This document shows, piece by piece, positions 13,248-23,356 of a stretch of 64,000 bases of DNA. Under the pieces are notes generated by a model. It made no database searches. It had not been told where the DNA came from and was given only the letters and a program-made list of their open reading frames with translations. Numbering within the stretch: position 1 is the stretch's first letter; each line of letters begins with the position of its first letter. Source of the stretch: Trileptium ribeirensis (taxonomy: Eukaryota > Nematoda > Enoplea > Enoplida > Thoracostomopsidae); NCBI GenBank assembly GCA_030248225.1, contig JASANE010020372.1:1-64000 (forward strand). Direction: 5' to 3'. A program made the translations under genes and the position numbers.

Positions 13248-14424
13248 AACATGACGCGTAGTTTTCTCCATTGTTGATTCCTGACATGTTAAGTAGCATT
13301 TATTATACAACTCAAAGCACACATTTTTGAAATAGAAACGTTGAGTTTTATAAAAATCATATAAAGCAATTTATATTTTTAAACCAGCTTCGTTTTCCTA
13401 CTACTACGTCACGGGATGTATGTAGCGGACCGAAATTATTTCAGGGAAAACTTGCCTGAAAATCTTGGAAAAATTACTAAAAATGTAATAACTTATGAGT
13501 GTCGGATTCATTGTGATGTATTTTAAGTAGCTATAAATAAAAAATATTCAAAAATATATTCCTGAAATATTTTTAATGATTTCCTCAAATTTTTGTTACG
13601 AAATTCTAAAAGAGCTAAGCTTGACCAAATATGTCTTTTCAAGCTATTCCAAAACTAAAGTACTAATGTAAGTGTTTCAATATGAATTTCAAATCGTGCG
13701 ACCTAAGCTAATTTATTCAGCGTCACAGAGAGTAGTGTGTAGTCACTGCACATTGTCACAAACTTTTTGAAAAAGCCGCTACAGAAATTGTGTCATCTTT
13801 GAAAAAAAACTGCTACACAAACTGTCACTTTTAAGAAAACTGACCCCATAAATTGAACTGCTTTTATAAAAATGACAGCTTGTGCAGTAACTTTTGAAAA
13901 TACTGGAAAGAATCTAGGATATCTAGTATAACGAACTTCCAGAATAACGTAATATTCGTTCGAACTTAGCAGTGTACCTTTATCATGATTTTTGAACTTC
14001 AGGCTGGCCTATATAAGATATATTGATTTCATTCATGAAGAGTCAGAGAAGAAGTAATGCATTGTTTTCATACACAGTATCTTGAAATTGTACATTGCTA
14101 CATTACATGTTATAGAGTACGCAAAGAGCGATTAATTTGTTAAAATGCTATATTACATCAGAATACAAGCAAATAATAGTCTGAAATCAAAATTATTAGC
14201 AGTAATAAAGCATATAATATGGTAAAATTAATGGAGGGAAAAATATGTATAATATAGTTTTGAAATATCTTTAAATGTTTCTTATGTTGTTCTTAGTGCT
14301 TATTAAACCCCGCCGATGCGGGGAGCCTTCACTATCTTAACTCGTCTCGTCAGTTAGCCGCGATTGGCAGCATGTCCATTTTCATGCTCAACGTAAGACC
14401 AAGCCAGCTGAAACGTTTACTGTA
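13248..14424. other. Intergenic, nothing recognised
   Basis: AT-rich spacer between two fold-back elements. No coding frame or RNA gene is supported. Confidence 0.4.
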
Positions 14425-17400
14425 ATGCAGGTTTCACAGAATAATGAGTGCAAAAAGTGGGCAGTTTTGTCTTTAACAACCGTTTGCAAGAAACTAAAAT
14501 CTCTAATGGATGGTTATTGGATATTTCAGTTTCTTACAAACTGCTGCTAGAGATTTTTGTCTTTAATGACTGCTTGTTTGATATTTAAATCTCTAACAGC
14601 TTGCTGAAGCTAACGACTTTAGTCTTATATAGATAGCCAATAAAAACAAAAATCTCTAACAACTAGCCGTTAGAGACTAAAATCTCTTTCAGCTAGCCAT
14701 AACAGATTGCTGTCTCTGGTGGCTAGCTGTTAAAAACTTTTGTCTCTTACAGCCAGTTATAAAATACAAAAGTCTCTAATAGCTATCCATTAGAATTTGA
14801 AATATCTAAAGGTTGGCTATAAAAGATTTTTGTTTGTTACAGCTGGCTGGAAGAGACACAACTTTCTAACAGCTAGCCATTAGAAACAAAAATCTGTTAC
14901 AGCTAGCTGCTACAGATTTTAATCTCTTATGAATAGCTGTTAGAGATTGTATATTGTGTTAGGACCCAATTATATAATTCCCCGTAGCGGGGAAGAAAAA
15001 AACGGGAAGAAAAAAATTGATAATGCTGCGCAATATTACGTATCTACTATGATTGCCGGTTTATTGAACAGATCTGCATACACTTCTACAACCAAGAATC
15101 TTAAATTTTATATTAAAACACATACGTCAAGTAAGTTCGATGGAAGAAGCTTTCATTTGAGGACATTTTTCTCGTCTAGTAAACTCTCCAGCTAAAACAA
15201 TATTCAGCATTGTTAACAGACAAGATCAAAAAGATCACTCACAAAGAGATAAACAGTTCGCTTATTCTCGGAGGACTATGTCACTCCTTGGCCAGCTTTT
15301 ATTAAGCGTTTTGAACCCCTTAACCTATTTTTAATTGTTTAGCCGATCTAGGCTTTTTATTTGTTGAATAAATAATTCAAATTGTTGAAGAAATACATGT
15401 ATTTCGATTATTTCGTGAATACGGAAAACGCGAAACAAAAAATTTATAAAATCTTTAAAATGCAGGCGTCATTACGTGTGTGTAAAGATTTATTTACGTC
15501 GTTATGGTACTTATGTCAAAGCTATATAAGTGTTTTTCTAATTTCCCAATTTGCAGTGAACATCATACATGAGCGGAGTTCAAATTACCAGGGCGATAGC
15601 GGGTGCTTCTAGAGGGGGAAGATATCCCAGGGGCCGGGTGGAGCGAAGGGATCTGACGGTTGGTGTCGAAGAGAGGAAATGTGTCAGGGGAGGAGAAATT
15701 TTCAAAATTTTTAGGACGTAAAATTTTTCTACATAAAAATGGGTGTATTTCAACGTTATTTGCATTTGATATTTCAAACCACCCAGTTCCGGCTTGCATT
15801 CTCGTTATTAATAAAATATCTATTGCTATAAACTGGGTGGCTGCCCCCTGGAAAATCCTGGAAAATCCTGGAATTTTACAAATCTCCTGGAAAATCCTGG
15901 AATTTGAAACGATGTATTTCGATTATTTCGTGAATACGGAAAACGCGAAACAAAAAATTTATAAAATCTTTAAAATGCAGGCGTCATTACGTGTGTGTAA
16001 AGATTTATTTACGTCGTTATGGTACTTATGTCAAAGCTATATAAGTGTTTTTCTAATTTCCCAATTTGCAGTGAACATTATACATGAGCGGAGTTCAAAT
16101 TCCCAGGGCGATAGCGGGTGCTTCTAGAGGGGGAAGATATCCCAGGGGCCGGGTGGAGCGAAGGGATCTGACGGTTGGTGTCGAAGAGAGGAAATGTGTC
16201 AGGGGGAGGAGAAATTTTCAAAATTTTTAGGACGTAAAATTTTTCTACATAAAAATGGGTGTATTTCAACGTTATTTGCATTTGATATTTCAAACCACCC
16301 AGTTCCGGCTTGCATTCTCGTTATTAATAAAATATCTATTGCTATAAACTGGGTGGCTGCCCCCTGGAAAATCCTGGAAAATCCTGGAATTTTACAAATC
16401 TCCTGGAAAATCCTGGAATTTGAAACGCCGTAGAACAAAATATGGCTAATCCTGGAAAAAGCCGAAAAATCTCCTGAAATTTTGCACCGCTTAAAATTAA
16501 AACTTACTATTAATCAAAACGAGGCGGTGACTGAAATTTTTTGGAGCGGTGGGACTGTCTCGATTCCGTTTGCCTGTCTGCCTATCTGAGGCATCTCGGA
16601 TCCTTATAACCAGTTGAGCTATCTTATTGTTCTTAGGTTAGTTTGATAGAAAGAAGGATCTCATATCTTTAGATCATTTTTTATTTCGTTAGATTTGTCA
16701 TCCAGCGCGGACTCATTAACTGAATTACCTGTGGAGATTGCGAGCAGTCCAAGTATACAGGAATTTTGAAAAAACACCAGTTTTGGCTCAACGCGGGCTG
16801 TCGAGGGACAGCGGTTTAAGCACATTGTTTTTAGAAAGAACGATCAGTCATACACGATCATAAGGGAAATGGGAATTGATCGACCCTGAAGCTGAAACGC
16901 CTGGGATGCAGCCTTATTACTCTGAGGCTACATACCCCACCTTCCTCACGTCAAAGCCGCCGGGGAAATTTTGGAACAAGTAGCTAAAAATCGAGGGAAA
17001 TGAGCAAATAAAAATTGCGGAAAAATTAACAAAAGTTTAGAAAAATTTTGTGCTAAAAATTTTGAAAATTTCTTCCCCCCCTGACGCCTTTCCCCTCCTT
17101 GCCACCAACCGGGAGACCCCTCCCTCCACCCGGCCCATGGGACGACTTCTCCATCCGGAAGCACCCGCTTTCTCCCTGGGACGTTGGACTCCGCTCATGT
17201 ATAATGTTCACTGCAAATAAGAAAATTAAAAAACACATATAGCTTTGACATAAGTACCATGACGACGTAAATAAATTTTTACACACACGTAATGACGCCT
17301 GCATTTTAAAGGTTTTATAAACTTTTGTTTCGCGTTTTCCGTATTCACGAAATAGTCGAAATACCTGTATTTCTTCAACAATTTGAATTATTTATTCAAC

Positions 17401-18332
17401 AAATAAAAAACCGAGATCGGCTAAACATTTAAAAATAGGTTAAGGGGTTAAAAACGCTTAATAAAAGTTGGCCAAGGAGTGACATAGTCCTCCGGGAATA
17501 AGCGAACTGTTTATCTCTTTGTGAGTGATCTTTTTGATTTTGTCTGTCAACAATGCTGAATATTGTTTTAGCTGGAGAGTTTACTAGTCGAAAAAAATGT
17601 CCTCAAATGAAAGCTTCTTCCATCGAACTTACTTGACGTATGTGTTTTAATATAAAATTTAACATTCTTGGTTGTAGAAGTGCGTGTAGATCTGTTCAAT
17701 AAACCGGCAATCATAGATACGTAATATTGAGCAGCATTATCAATTTTTTTTCTTCCCGTTTTTTTTCTTCCCCGCTACGGGGAACTATATAATTGGGTCC
17801 TAACACAATATACAATCTCTAACAGCTATTCATAAGAGATTAAAATCTGTAGCACCTAGCTGTAACAGATTTTTGTTTCTAATGGCTAGCTGTTAGAAAG
17901 TTGTGTCTCTTCCAGCCAGCTGTAACAAACAAAAATCTTTTATAGCCAACCTTTAGATATTTCAAATTCTAATGGATAGCTGTTAGAGACTTTTGTGTTT
18001 TATAACTGGCTGTAGGAGACAAACGTTTTTAACAGCTAGCCACCAGAGACAACAATCTGTTATGGCTAGCTGAAAGAGATTTTAGTCTCTAACGATTAGC
18101 TGTTAGAGATTTTTGTTTCTATTGGCTATCTACATAAGACTAAAGTCTCTTACAGCAAGCTGTTAGAGATTTAAATATCAACAAGCAGTCATTAAAGACA
18201 AACATTTCTAGCAGCAGTTTGCGAGAAACTGAAATATCAAATAACCATTCATTAGAGATTTTAGTTTCTTGCGAATGGTTTTAAAGACAAAATTGCCCAC
18301 TTTTTGCACTCATTATTCTGTGAAACCTGCAT
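14425..18332. mobile_element. Fold-back element 3, about 3.9 kb with arms of about 1.3 kb
   Basis: The outer end ATGCAGGTTTCACAGAATAA at 14,425 is mirrored at 18,332. Each arm holds (i) a block of palindromic subrepeats with the core CTAACAGCTAGCCATTAGAG (about 14,470-14,960 and 17,815-18,260), (ii) a conserved CCCCGTAGCGGGGA hairpin, and (iii) about 750 bp of further inverted homology. The left arm additionally carries a 515-bp tandem duplication. The spacer (16,428-17,035) has no transposase. Terminal bases ATGC...GCAT, preceded by TA and followed by AA, are the same as in fold-back element 2. Confidence 0.8.
15397..16427. repeat. 515-bp tandem duplication inside fold-back arm
   Basis: The unit starting ATGTATTTCGATTATTTCG occurs at 15,397 and again at 15,912. 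The second copy is 516 bp because of one extra G in a G-run. Differences are otherwise very few, so the duplication is recent. Each copy ends with repeated TCCTGGAAAATCCTGG. Confidence 0.9.
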
Positions 18333-19470
18333 AACGCGAACTGCGTGCATTGTTGTAACATTATTGGCATCGAGTGTTTGAAGGTCTAAGTAGGCAAAAA
18401 TGTATAGAATGCTTGATTCATTGGTTGAAATGACGTCGCTCAGGCTACTGCCACCAATTATTTCGGTGAGAATACCTTCTGTTGTGCGTGACTGCATAAA
18501 CTCTTTGATGTTTACGTAATGAATACACAACCTGATAAGCATATATCAGCCATTTTCATACTGTTTCCGTGGTGTACAAAAATGGTTGTTATATACACGT
18601 TGCTACTCTGGCGGCAGCTACCGTAACAAGTAATACCCGTTTCTTACCTCAGTCTCAATTTGATCCTTCAAAGTGTTTGTATCTTCAATACTAGTAGCAT
18701 AATTATGGCGTTAGGCATGCTATGTGAGCTCTAGATTGGTACTGTTAATAACACTATCTATCTAATAAAAAACAACGAATAAACACATACACCCTAACTC
18801 AAGCTGTATTTTGTAGATGGTGCCACGAACACCTACGGTTTCCGCAGTATGATGTCAGTGTGACTGCTAGCAGTAGCAATGATTTTAGTTTCTGTAGTTT
18901 TTCTAAATGTGGCAGTTTCTGCAAAACTATTTCTAAAAGTGACATAGTTTCTGTAGCAAGTTTTTCAAAAACCTTGCCACCATGTGCAAGCACTGGATTC
19001 AGCTCTCTCTGACCTCTACATTAAAATATCATGCCAATTTTTTTGCAGATTCAGACTTTACTCAATAATAGTGTTTGGAATATTCATCACTTCTGCTCGT
19101 AAATTAGAAAGATGATGATATAGCACGTATTTCGTTAAAATAGAATAACCAGGTATAGTTTAATATCATAGTGTAGCGAAGCGAGTCTTAATGGGTGTAA
19201 AATTGTAACTCTCTAAACCGTAAACGTGTGTAATGTTAGCACACGGACCTAGATCTCTACTTACTACACAAATATAATAAACACCTAACTTAATATTACT
19301 AAGATAAATAATAGTACTGCAATAAAGTAACGAATTGTTTGAATTGACAATGTGGATTTAAGGATCCAAATAATAAATTTTTATAATACTCGAGCAAACT
19401 TTATGAACTACAAGGTAGACCCTTCGATCTTTGCCTTAAGCTTAGCGCAATATATATAGCCAATGAAATT
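18333..19470. other. Intergenic, no supported gene
   Basis: AT-rich sequence. A minus-strand frame (18,542-18,261) reads into the fold-back end and has no recognised homology. Confidence 0.4.
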
Positions 19471-19474
19471 TATC

Positions 19475-19740
19475 GGAGCACCTTTGTGCTCTCAACAACC
19501 CGCTAGATATGGAGCACCCCTGTGCTCTCAATAGTAAATATGAGCAGCCTTCTGCTGTCAAGAAATTTTCGGAGCAGCCCTCTGCTCTCAAGAACCCGCT
19601 AAGATATGGAGCACCCCGTGTGCTCTGAATAGACTACTAATGTATGGAGCATCCCTGTGTTCTCAATACTAAATTTTTGGAGCAGACCTCTGTTCGCAAG
19701 ACAAAATTTTAGGAGCAGCCTGTATGCTCTCAATAAACTC
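19475..19740. repeat. Array of eight short dyads, GGAGCAC...GTGCTC
   Basis: Eight imperfect units of 30-38 bp start near 19,475, 19,511, 19,542, 19,570, 19,608, 19,646, 19,679 and 19,712. Each contains an inverted pair such as GGAGCAC CCCT GTGCTC followed by CAA. In most units a change in one arm is matched in the other: units with GGAGCAG pair with CTGCTC. The compensatory pattern suggests hairpins in RNA or paired protein sites. The array lies just beyond the 3' side of the retroelement. Confidence 0.8.
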
Positions 19741-20042
19741 CAAATTTTGTTAAACCCGGAATCAGCGCTGTCTATGTTTTAACTTGTAATAACTACTGCC
19801 TAGTTAGAACAATGTTAAATAACAAGGTACCGTACGGCTTGTAAGCTAAGAGATAAATTAGAAAATAAACAACACTTACTCTGAGATATCCGACGCGACT
19901 GACTTGCTGATCGAAGAAAATCTGAGCACATATACACCAAAAATCTGGAGAGCTAGTTCCAGATAATATGCTTAGATTCAGAGAATTTACAAAAAATAAC
20001 TGCAGTTTACTCATATAATTATATCTGTACGATCTGGTACGA

Positions 20043-20130
20043 TTACTGAGGTTTCCCAGGGAGGTTGACATCGAAACCTGTTCACAGGTCATAATGCGAG
20101 ACCGCTATTCCCTTTCTAAGTTTGCCTGGA
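20043..20130. repeat. Dispersed GC-rich motif, copy C
   Basis: The sequence GAGGTTTCCCAGGGAGG through ATTCCCTTTC matches copies at 38,331-38,405 and 43,978-44,060 in order and spacing. Here only the 3' half of the longer motif is recognisable. It sits about 320 bp from the last retroelement ORF, so it could be part of a terminal repeat. Confidence 0.55.
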
Positions 20131-20447
20131 AATTGGCCTTTGATGCTCTCAGTCTCAGGTATCCCATTTGGTAATTTTGTTCTGCAATTTTCGACCTATT
20201 AAAGTTGCAACTTTTACTTCTGTCTCGTTCAGCTACGAGAAATGTTTGTGACAATTACTTTAAGCTGTTACCTTAGCTGTATCTTACTGCTGTTAGTCAG
20301 GTCTGTGCTCGCGCTTTTCGCCTAGGACTACTCTTCTCTATGCGCCTCTCAATAGACCGTGCCTATCGACCTTACTTTCTTACATGCCCTTATTCATTTT
20401 CTCGCTTGCGTTAGCTGCTAACGCTACGCTTTCCTATTCGCAATCGC
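20131..20447. other. Non-coding 3' flank of retroelement ORFs
   Basis: No coding frame was found. It should hold the 3' untranslated region of the minus-strand retroelement and possibly part of a 3' LTR. No match to the 36.4-38.1 kb side was found by eye. Confidence 0.35.
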
Positions 20448-21685
20448 TCAGGGTGCCAAGCGTTTCAATTCAGCGTCGCGGACCAAATGGCTTACCCACT
20501 CGCGTAAATTGCGGCGGCAATAATTTGACACCATCGGCTCGCGGAACTGAGGTCGCTCGCGCCATGCCATGTGTGGCTCGTCTCGTCCCCAATCGTCAGG
20601 TGTATTGAATGCAACGGGCCATGTTGGAATAACCACGTTGTGAAGCGTGTTGTACCGCTGACGATGGTTGATCAGGATCTGTTTCAGATCGGCCGTCCAG
20701 GACGCTGCATCCTGGTTAGCGGCGACCCACCGCGGAATAGGAGGCGTAATGATGATTGTTGTTGTTGGGGCTACACGTTTCGACAGCACTCCTATGTGGC
20801 GTTTGACCTTTTTAAATGCCGCATTCGGGTTCGTCGCATGGCGTGCTCCAAAGGCGCTTGGCGATATATATAGTTGTAGCCACCTAGCAGGATGATGCAA
20901 TTGAGTTGCGGCGTAACAATGGCGTTGGCGGCTTGGACGAGTCGGGCCAGGCTTGTGTCCGGCCATCCGTTAACCAGCCACTTGTCATCGGGCATCTCTA
21001 GTAGCGGCAGGACTAACGCATCTCCTAAGATGGCTGTTCGGGGCCATCTCACATTACCGGTGGCGCGAAATTCGCGCACCTCTTCGAGCAAGCGTCCCAT
21101 GATATTATGGCAGCGTCCGGGCGCCTCATTGTTTTGTAATTGCTGGTTGGAGCGTCCGACACCCCAAAAAGCGTCCGTGGAGGCTTCGAGCAGTTGTCGA
21201 TCCTCGGTAAGTTGGAGTACGTGTGCGTACTCCGGAATGGCGAATTTCACGAGTAGGATGGGGCGCATGATGTGCTCCAGCAAAGGTTTGAGACGAGCAT
21301 TGGTGACATAGTTTATTAGTTCGTCTTTCAGCACCCGCGCTCGTGATTTGATCTGCAGGGGTATGTCGGTTGAGTCTAAGAGTTCACGAGCGGCGTCGTG
21401 GTGTTCCAGGGGTGCCAGCACCTGGACGTGATAATGTCGCTCCACGGTGTTGGCAAGGACGCCATCGTTGCGGAACGGAGCCGCCGTTTCGTGCATATTC
21501 GATAGCTCCGGCCAGTCTGCGCCATGCGACAGGAACGCCGCATATGGCTTGTTCCAATCCACTCGATAGACTGGAATCGGTGGCAACTGGAATAAGGCAG
21601 TTTCCGGCGGAGCGTACGGTCCGACCGCTGGTAATAGTCCGCCGGATTTTCTGTTTGGCGTCACGTCAACATTGCTGGTGCTCAT
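20448..21685 (-). pseudogene. NADAR-SGNH protein 2 (paralog, one frameshift)
   Basis: Starts at a true ATG (21,685) directly after an AG. The first 273 codons run to about 20,866, where the frame shifts; the homologous C-terminus continues in another frame to the stop at 20,448, giving about 410 residues in all. Residues about 50-205 align with the NADAR family: the HY of the EHY motif (ERHYH, 82-86), FWGVG (173-177) and GRLLEEVR (197-204). The family glutamate just before HY is Arg here. Residues about 213-273 plus the post-shift part resemble an SGNH fold: GDA (221-223) in place of GDS, and GGYNY (268-272) in place of G-x-N-D. It is a paralog of the next upstream ORF. It may be a degenerate copy or a divergent non-catalytic partner. 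The frameshift could also be an assembly error. Confidence 0.72.
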
Positions 21686-22056
21686 CTATAAAGGGAATTT
21701 AATTAAGTACAATTGTCAATTATTAATTGCCGCAACGCTTCACGTTATGTACGCTCTTTCTGCGAGAATCGTATATCCCTAACCTAGTACGCCTGTTTCA
21801 GCTGAATTTGGTCTGCACGGTAACTCGACTTTCTATCATCTCCGGATGATTTAAAAATTTTGTATGCTTCCCTTAGAAGATTTGTTCTTTCCCCTCTCCC
21901 ACCCCTTTTGTGGGGTTGCTTTACCAAGTTGTGGGACCCTGTCCACCTTTTACGACTCACTGTCAAGATAGTTTTAATATTCTTCTCTCGGCAGTGGTCG
22001 TTCTTTCAGTCGCCTGACGATGTCTGCGCTTTGGAGATTTTGCTCTATCCAAGCGA
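21686..22056. other. Inter-ORF spacer with polypurine run
   Basis: 371 bp between the two NADAR-SGNH ORFs. On the coding (minus) strand, 21,911-21,886 is almost pure purine. An AT-rich stretch with CCCTTTATAG immediately precedes the downstream ATG and resembles a splice acceptor. There is no other ORF. Confidence 0.45.
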
Positions 22057-23211
22057 CTAGTTCGTGATGCCACGCTGGGGCCACAACCGGTTTGTTCCAA
22101 CGTCGCCGGTCCTCCCCTGGTTGAACGGTCCGACCGCGTCCCAGACTTCGGCCTCCATTAGCGGCATTGGCCATCGCGGCATCACTACGCTACGGAGCGA
22201 CTGGTGGGTGACGGTGAAGCCCATCTTGCGTGTTCGGATCTGCCGTCCCCAATTGTCGCCAGTGTAGTTGTTGGCGTCCCAGTGGGGAGCGGGCGACGGG
22301 ACGTAGATGGTCGCTACCTCCCGGATGCGTCGATCCAGTACCCCCATATGGCGCTTGACGCGTTTAAAGTATGCGGCGGGCGAGAAGGCTTTCCTGGGGT
22401 CCAGCCAGACGTCGTCGTAGCCGCCTAAGACGAAGATGCAGTCTGTTTGCGGCGTTAGAAATGTGTTGGCCCATTGTAGTAGCGCCACCATCGTCAACCC
22501 AGGATAGGCAAAGACGAGACAGTTGTGCTCGTCGGCCACTTCGAGTAGCGGCAGGGCCTGCTCATCGCCGACGATGATTACACGGGGCCAGCGAACAAAG
22601 CCGTCACGGTTGAACGCCCGGATTTCTTCGAGCAACCGGCCATTGACGTTATGGCATATTGTCCGGTAGTTGCTGCATTGGATCGGGGGCATGCCCGTGC
22701 CCCAGAAATTATCCCACGGGTCGTTGAGGAGTTGCCGGCTGCCGGTTCTCTCCAGTTCCTCAGCATATTCGTCGATGCTGAACTTCGCCAGTAGGATTGG
22801 CCGCAGCAGGTGTGCTCGATACGACATGTGCCAACGTTGAGCGCTGAGCGGGAGTTGTCGTTGCAGGGCGATGCTGCGAAGTTGTAATTCCGCTGGGGAA
22901 ATGTCCATCTCGCACAACTGCTCGGCCTCCTTCTCGTATCGCAGGAGCACCAGGGCACCAAGATGATAGTGCTCGGCCGCGCTGGAGAGGCGTCGGCCAT
23001 CGTGTTCGAAACGGTCCTCCATGCGATATTCGTTGGACAGTCGACTCCATCGCCGGCTATCGAGCGAAACAACCTCCCAACGTTCCTCCTGGTCCAGCTG
23101 ATATTGTGGCACACGGGGAAATGCGTGCCTGTCGATCGCCACTGGTGCGTGCCGCACGCTCTTTGCGATCAGACGGGCATTGATACTGTTTGTGCTGTGG
23201 GCTCGACGCAT
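22057..23211 (-). CDS. NADAR-SGNH protein 1 (uninterrupted)
   Basis: An intact 384-codon ORF from the first ATG (23,211); the frame is open ten codons upstream without an ATG. Residues about 46-200 show NADAR hallmarks in order: an LSN element (58-60), EHYH (80-83) with the family glutamate kept, a hydrophobic LLRPILLAKF helix (135-144), FWGTG (169-173) and GRLLEEIR (191-198). NADAR proteins include YbiA and the DarG1 antitoxins that remove ADP-ribose from guanine bases. Residues about 208-345 resemble an SGNH/GDSL fold: a hydrophobic strand then GDE (215-217) where GDS is expected, a PG turn (237-238), GGYDD (263-267) and a late APHWD. The serine nucleophile is missing. It lies downstream of integrase and a disordered ORF, with an acceptor-like TTACAG just before the ATG. 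Fold assignment is by motif; the role in ADP-ribosyl removal is inference. Confidence 0.78.
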   Translation of the reverse strand: MRRAHSTNSINARLIAKSVRHAPVAIDRHAFPRVPQYQLDQEERWEVVSLDSRRWSRLSNEYRMEDRFEHDGRRLSSAAEHYHLGALVLLRYEKEAEQLCEMDISPAELQLRSIALQRQLPLSAQRWHMSYRAHLLRPILLAKFSIDEYAEELERTGSRQLLNDPWDNFWGTGMPPIQCSNYRTICHNVNGRLLEEIRAFNRDGFVRWPRVIIVGDEQALPLLEVADEHNCLVFAYPGLTMVALLQWANTFLTPQTDCIFVLGGYDDVWLDPRKAFSPAAYFKRVKRHMGVLDRRIREVATIYVPSPAPHWDANNYTGDNWGRQIRTRKMGFTVTHQSLRSVVMPRWPMPLMEAEVWDAVGPFNQGRTGDVGTNRLWPQRGITN

Positions 23212-23356
23212 CTGTAATGTATATATTGGGAATAAGTCCAAATGTAAAGATAGTTTTGTTTACTAGGAAATATATTTGCTTAGACCCCCCTTTCTAAACC
23301 CCTTTTCTATGACTGTTTGTTTGCTTGGTTAGAGGTACGTGCTAGTATGGGTTGAA
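23212..23356. promoter_or_regulatory. Inter-ORF junction with polypurine runs and acceptor-like site
   Basis: On the coding (minus) strand the run at 23,308-23,284 reads AGAAAAGGGG, then TTT, then AGAAAGGGGGG. This is followed by AT-rich sequence and TTACAG immediately before the NADAR-SGNH 1 start. It may be an internal polypurine tract and a subgenomic splice acceptor; both are inferred from sequence alone. Confidence 0.35.
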
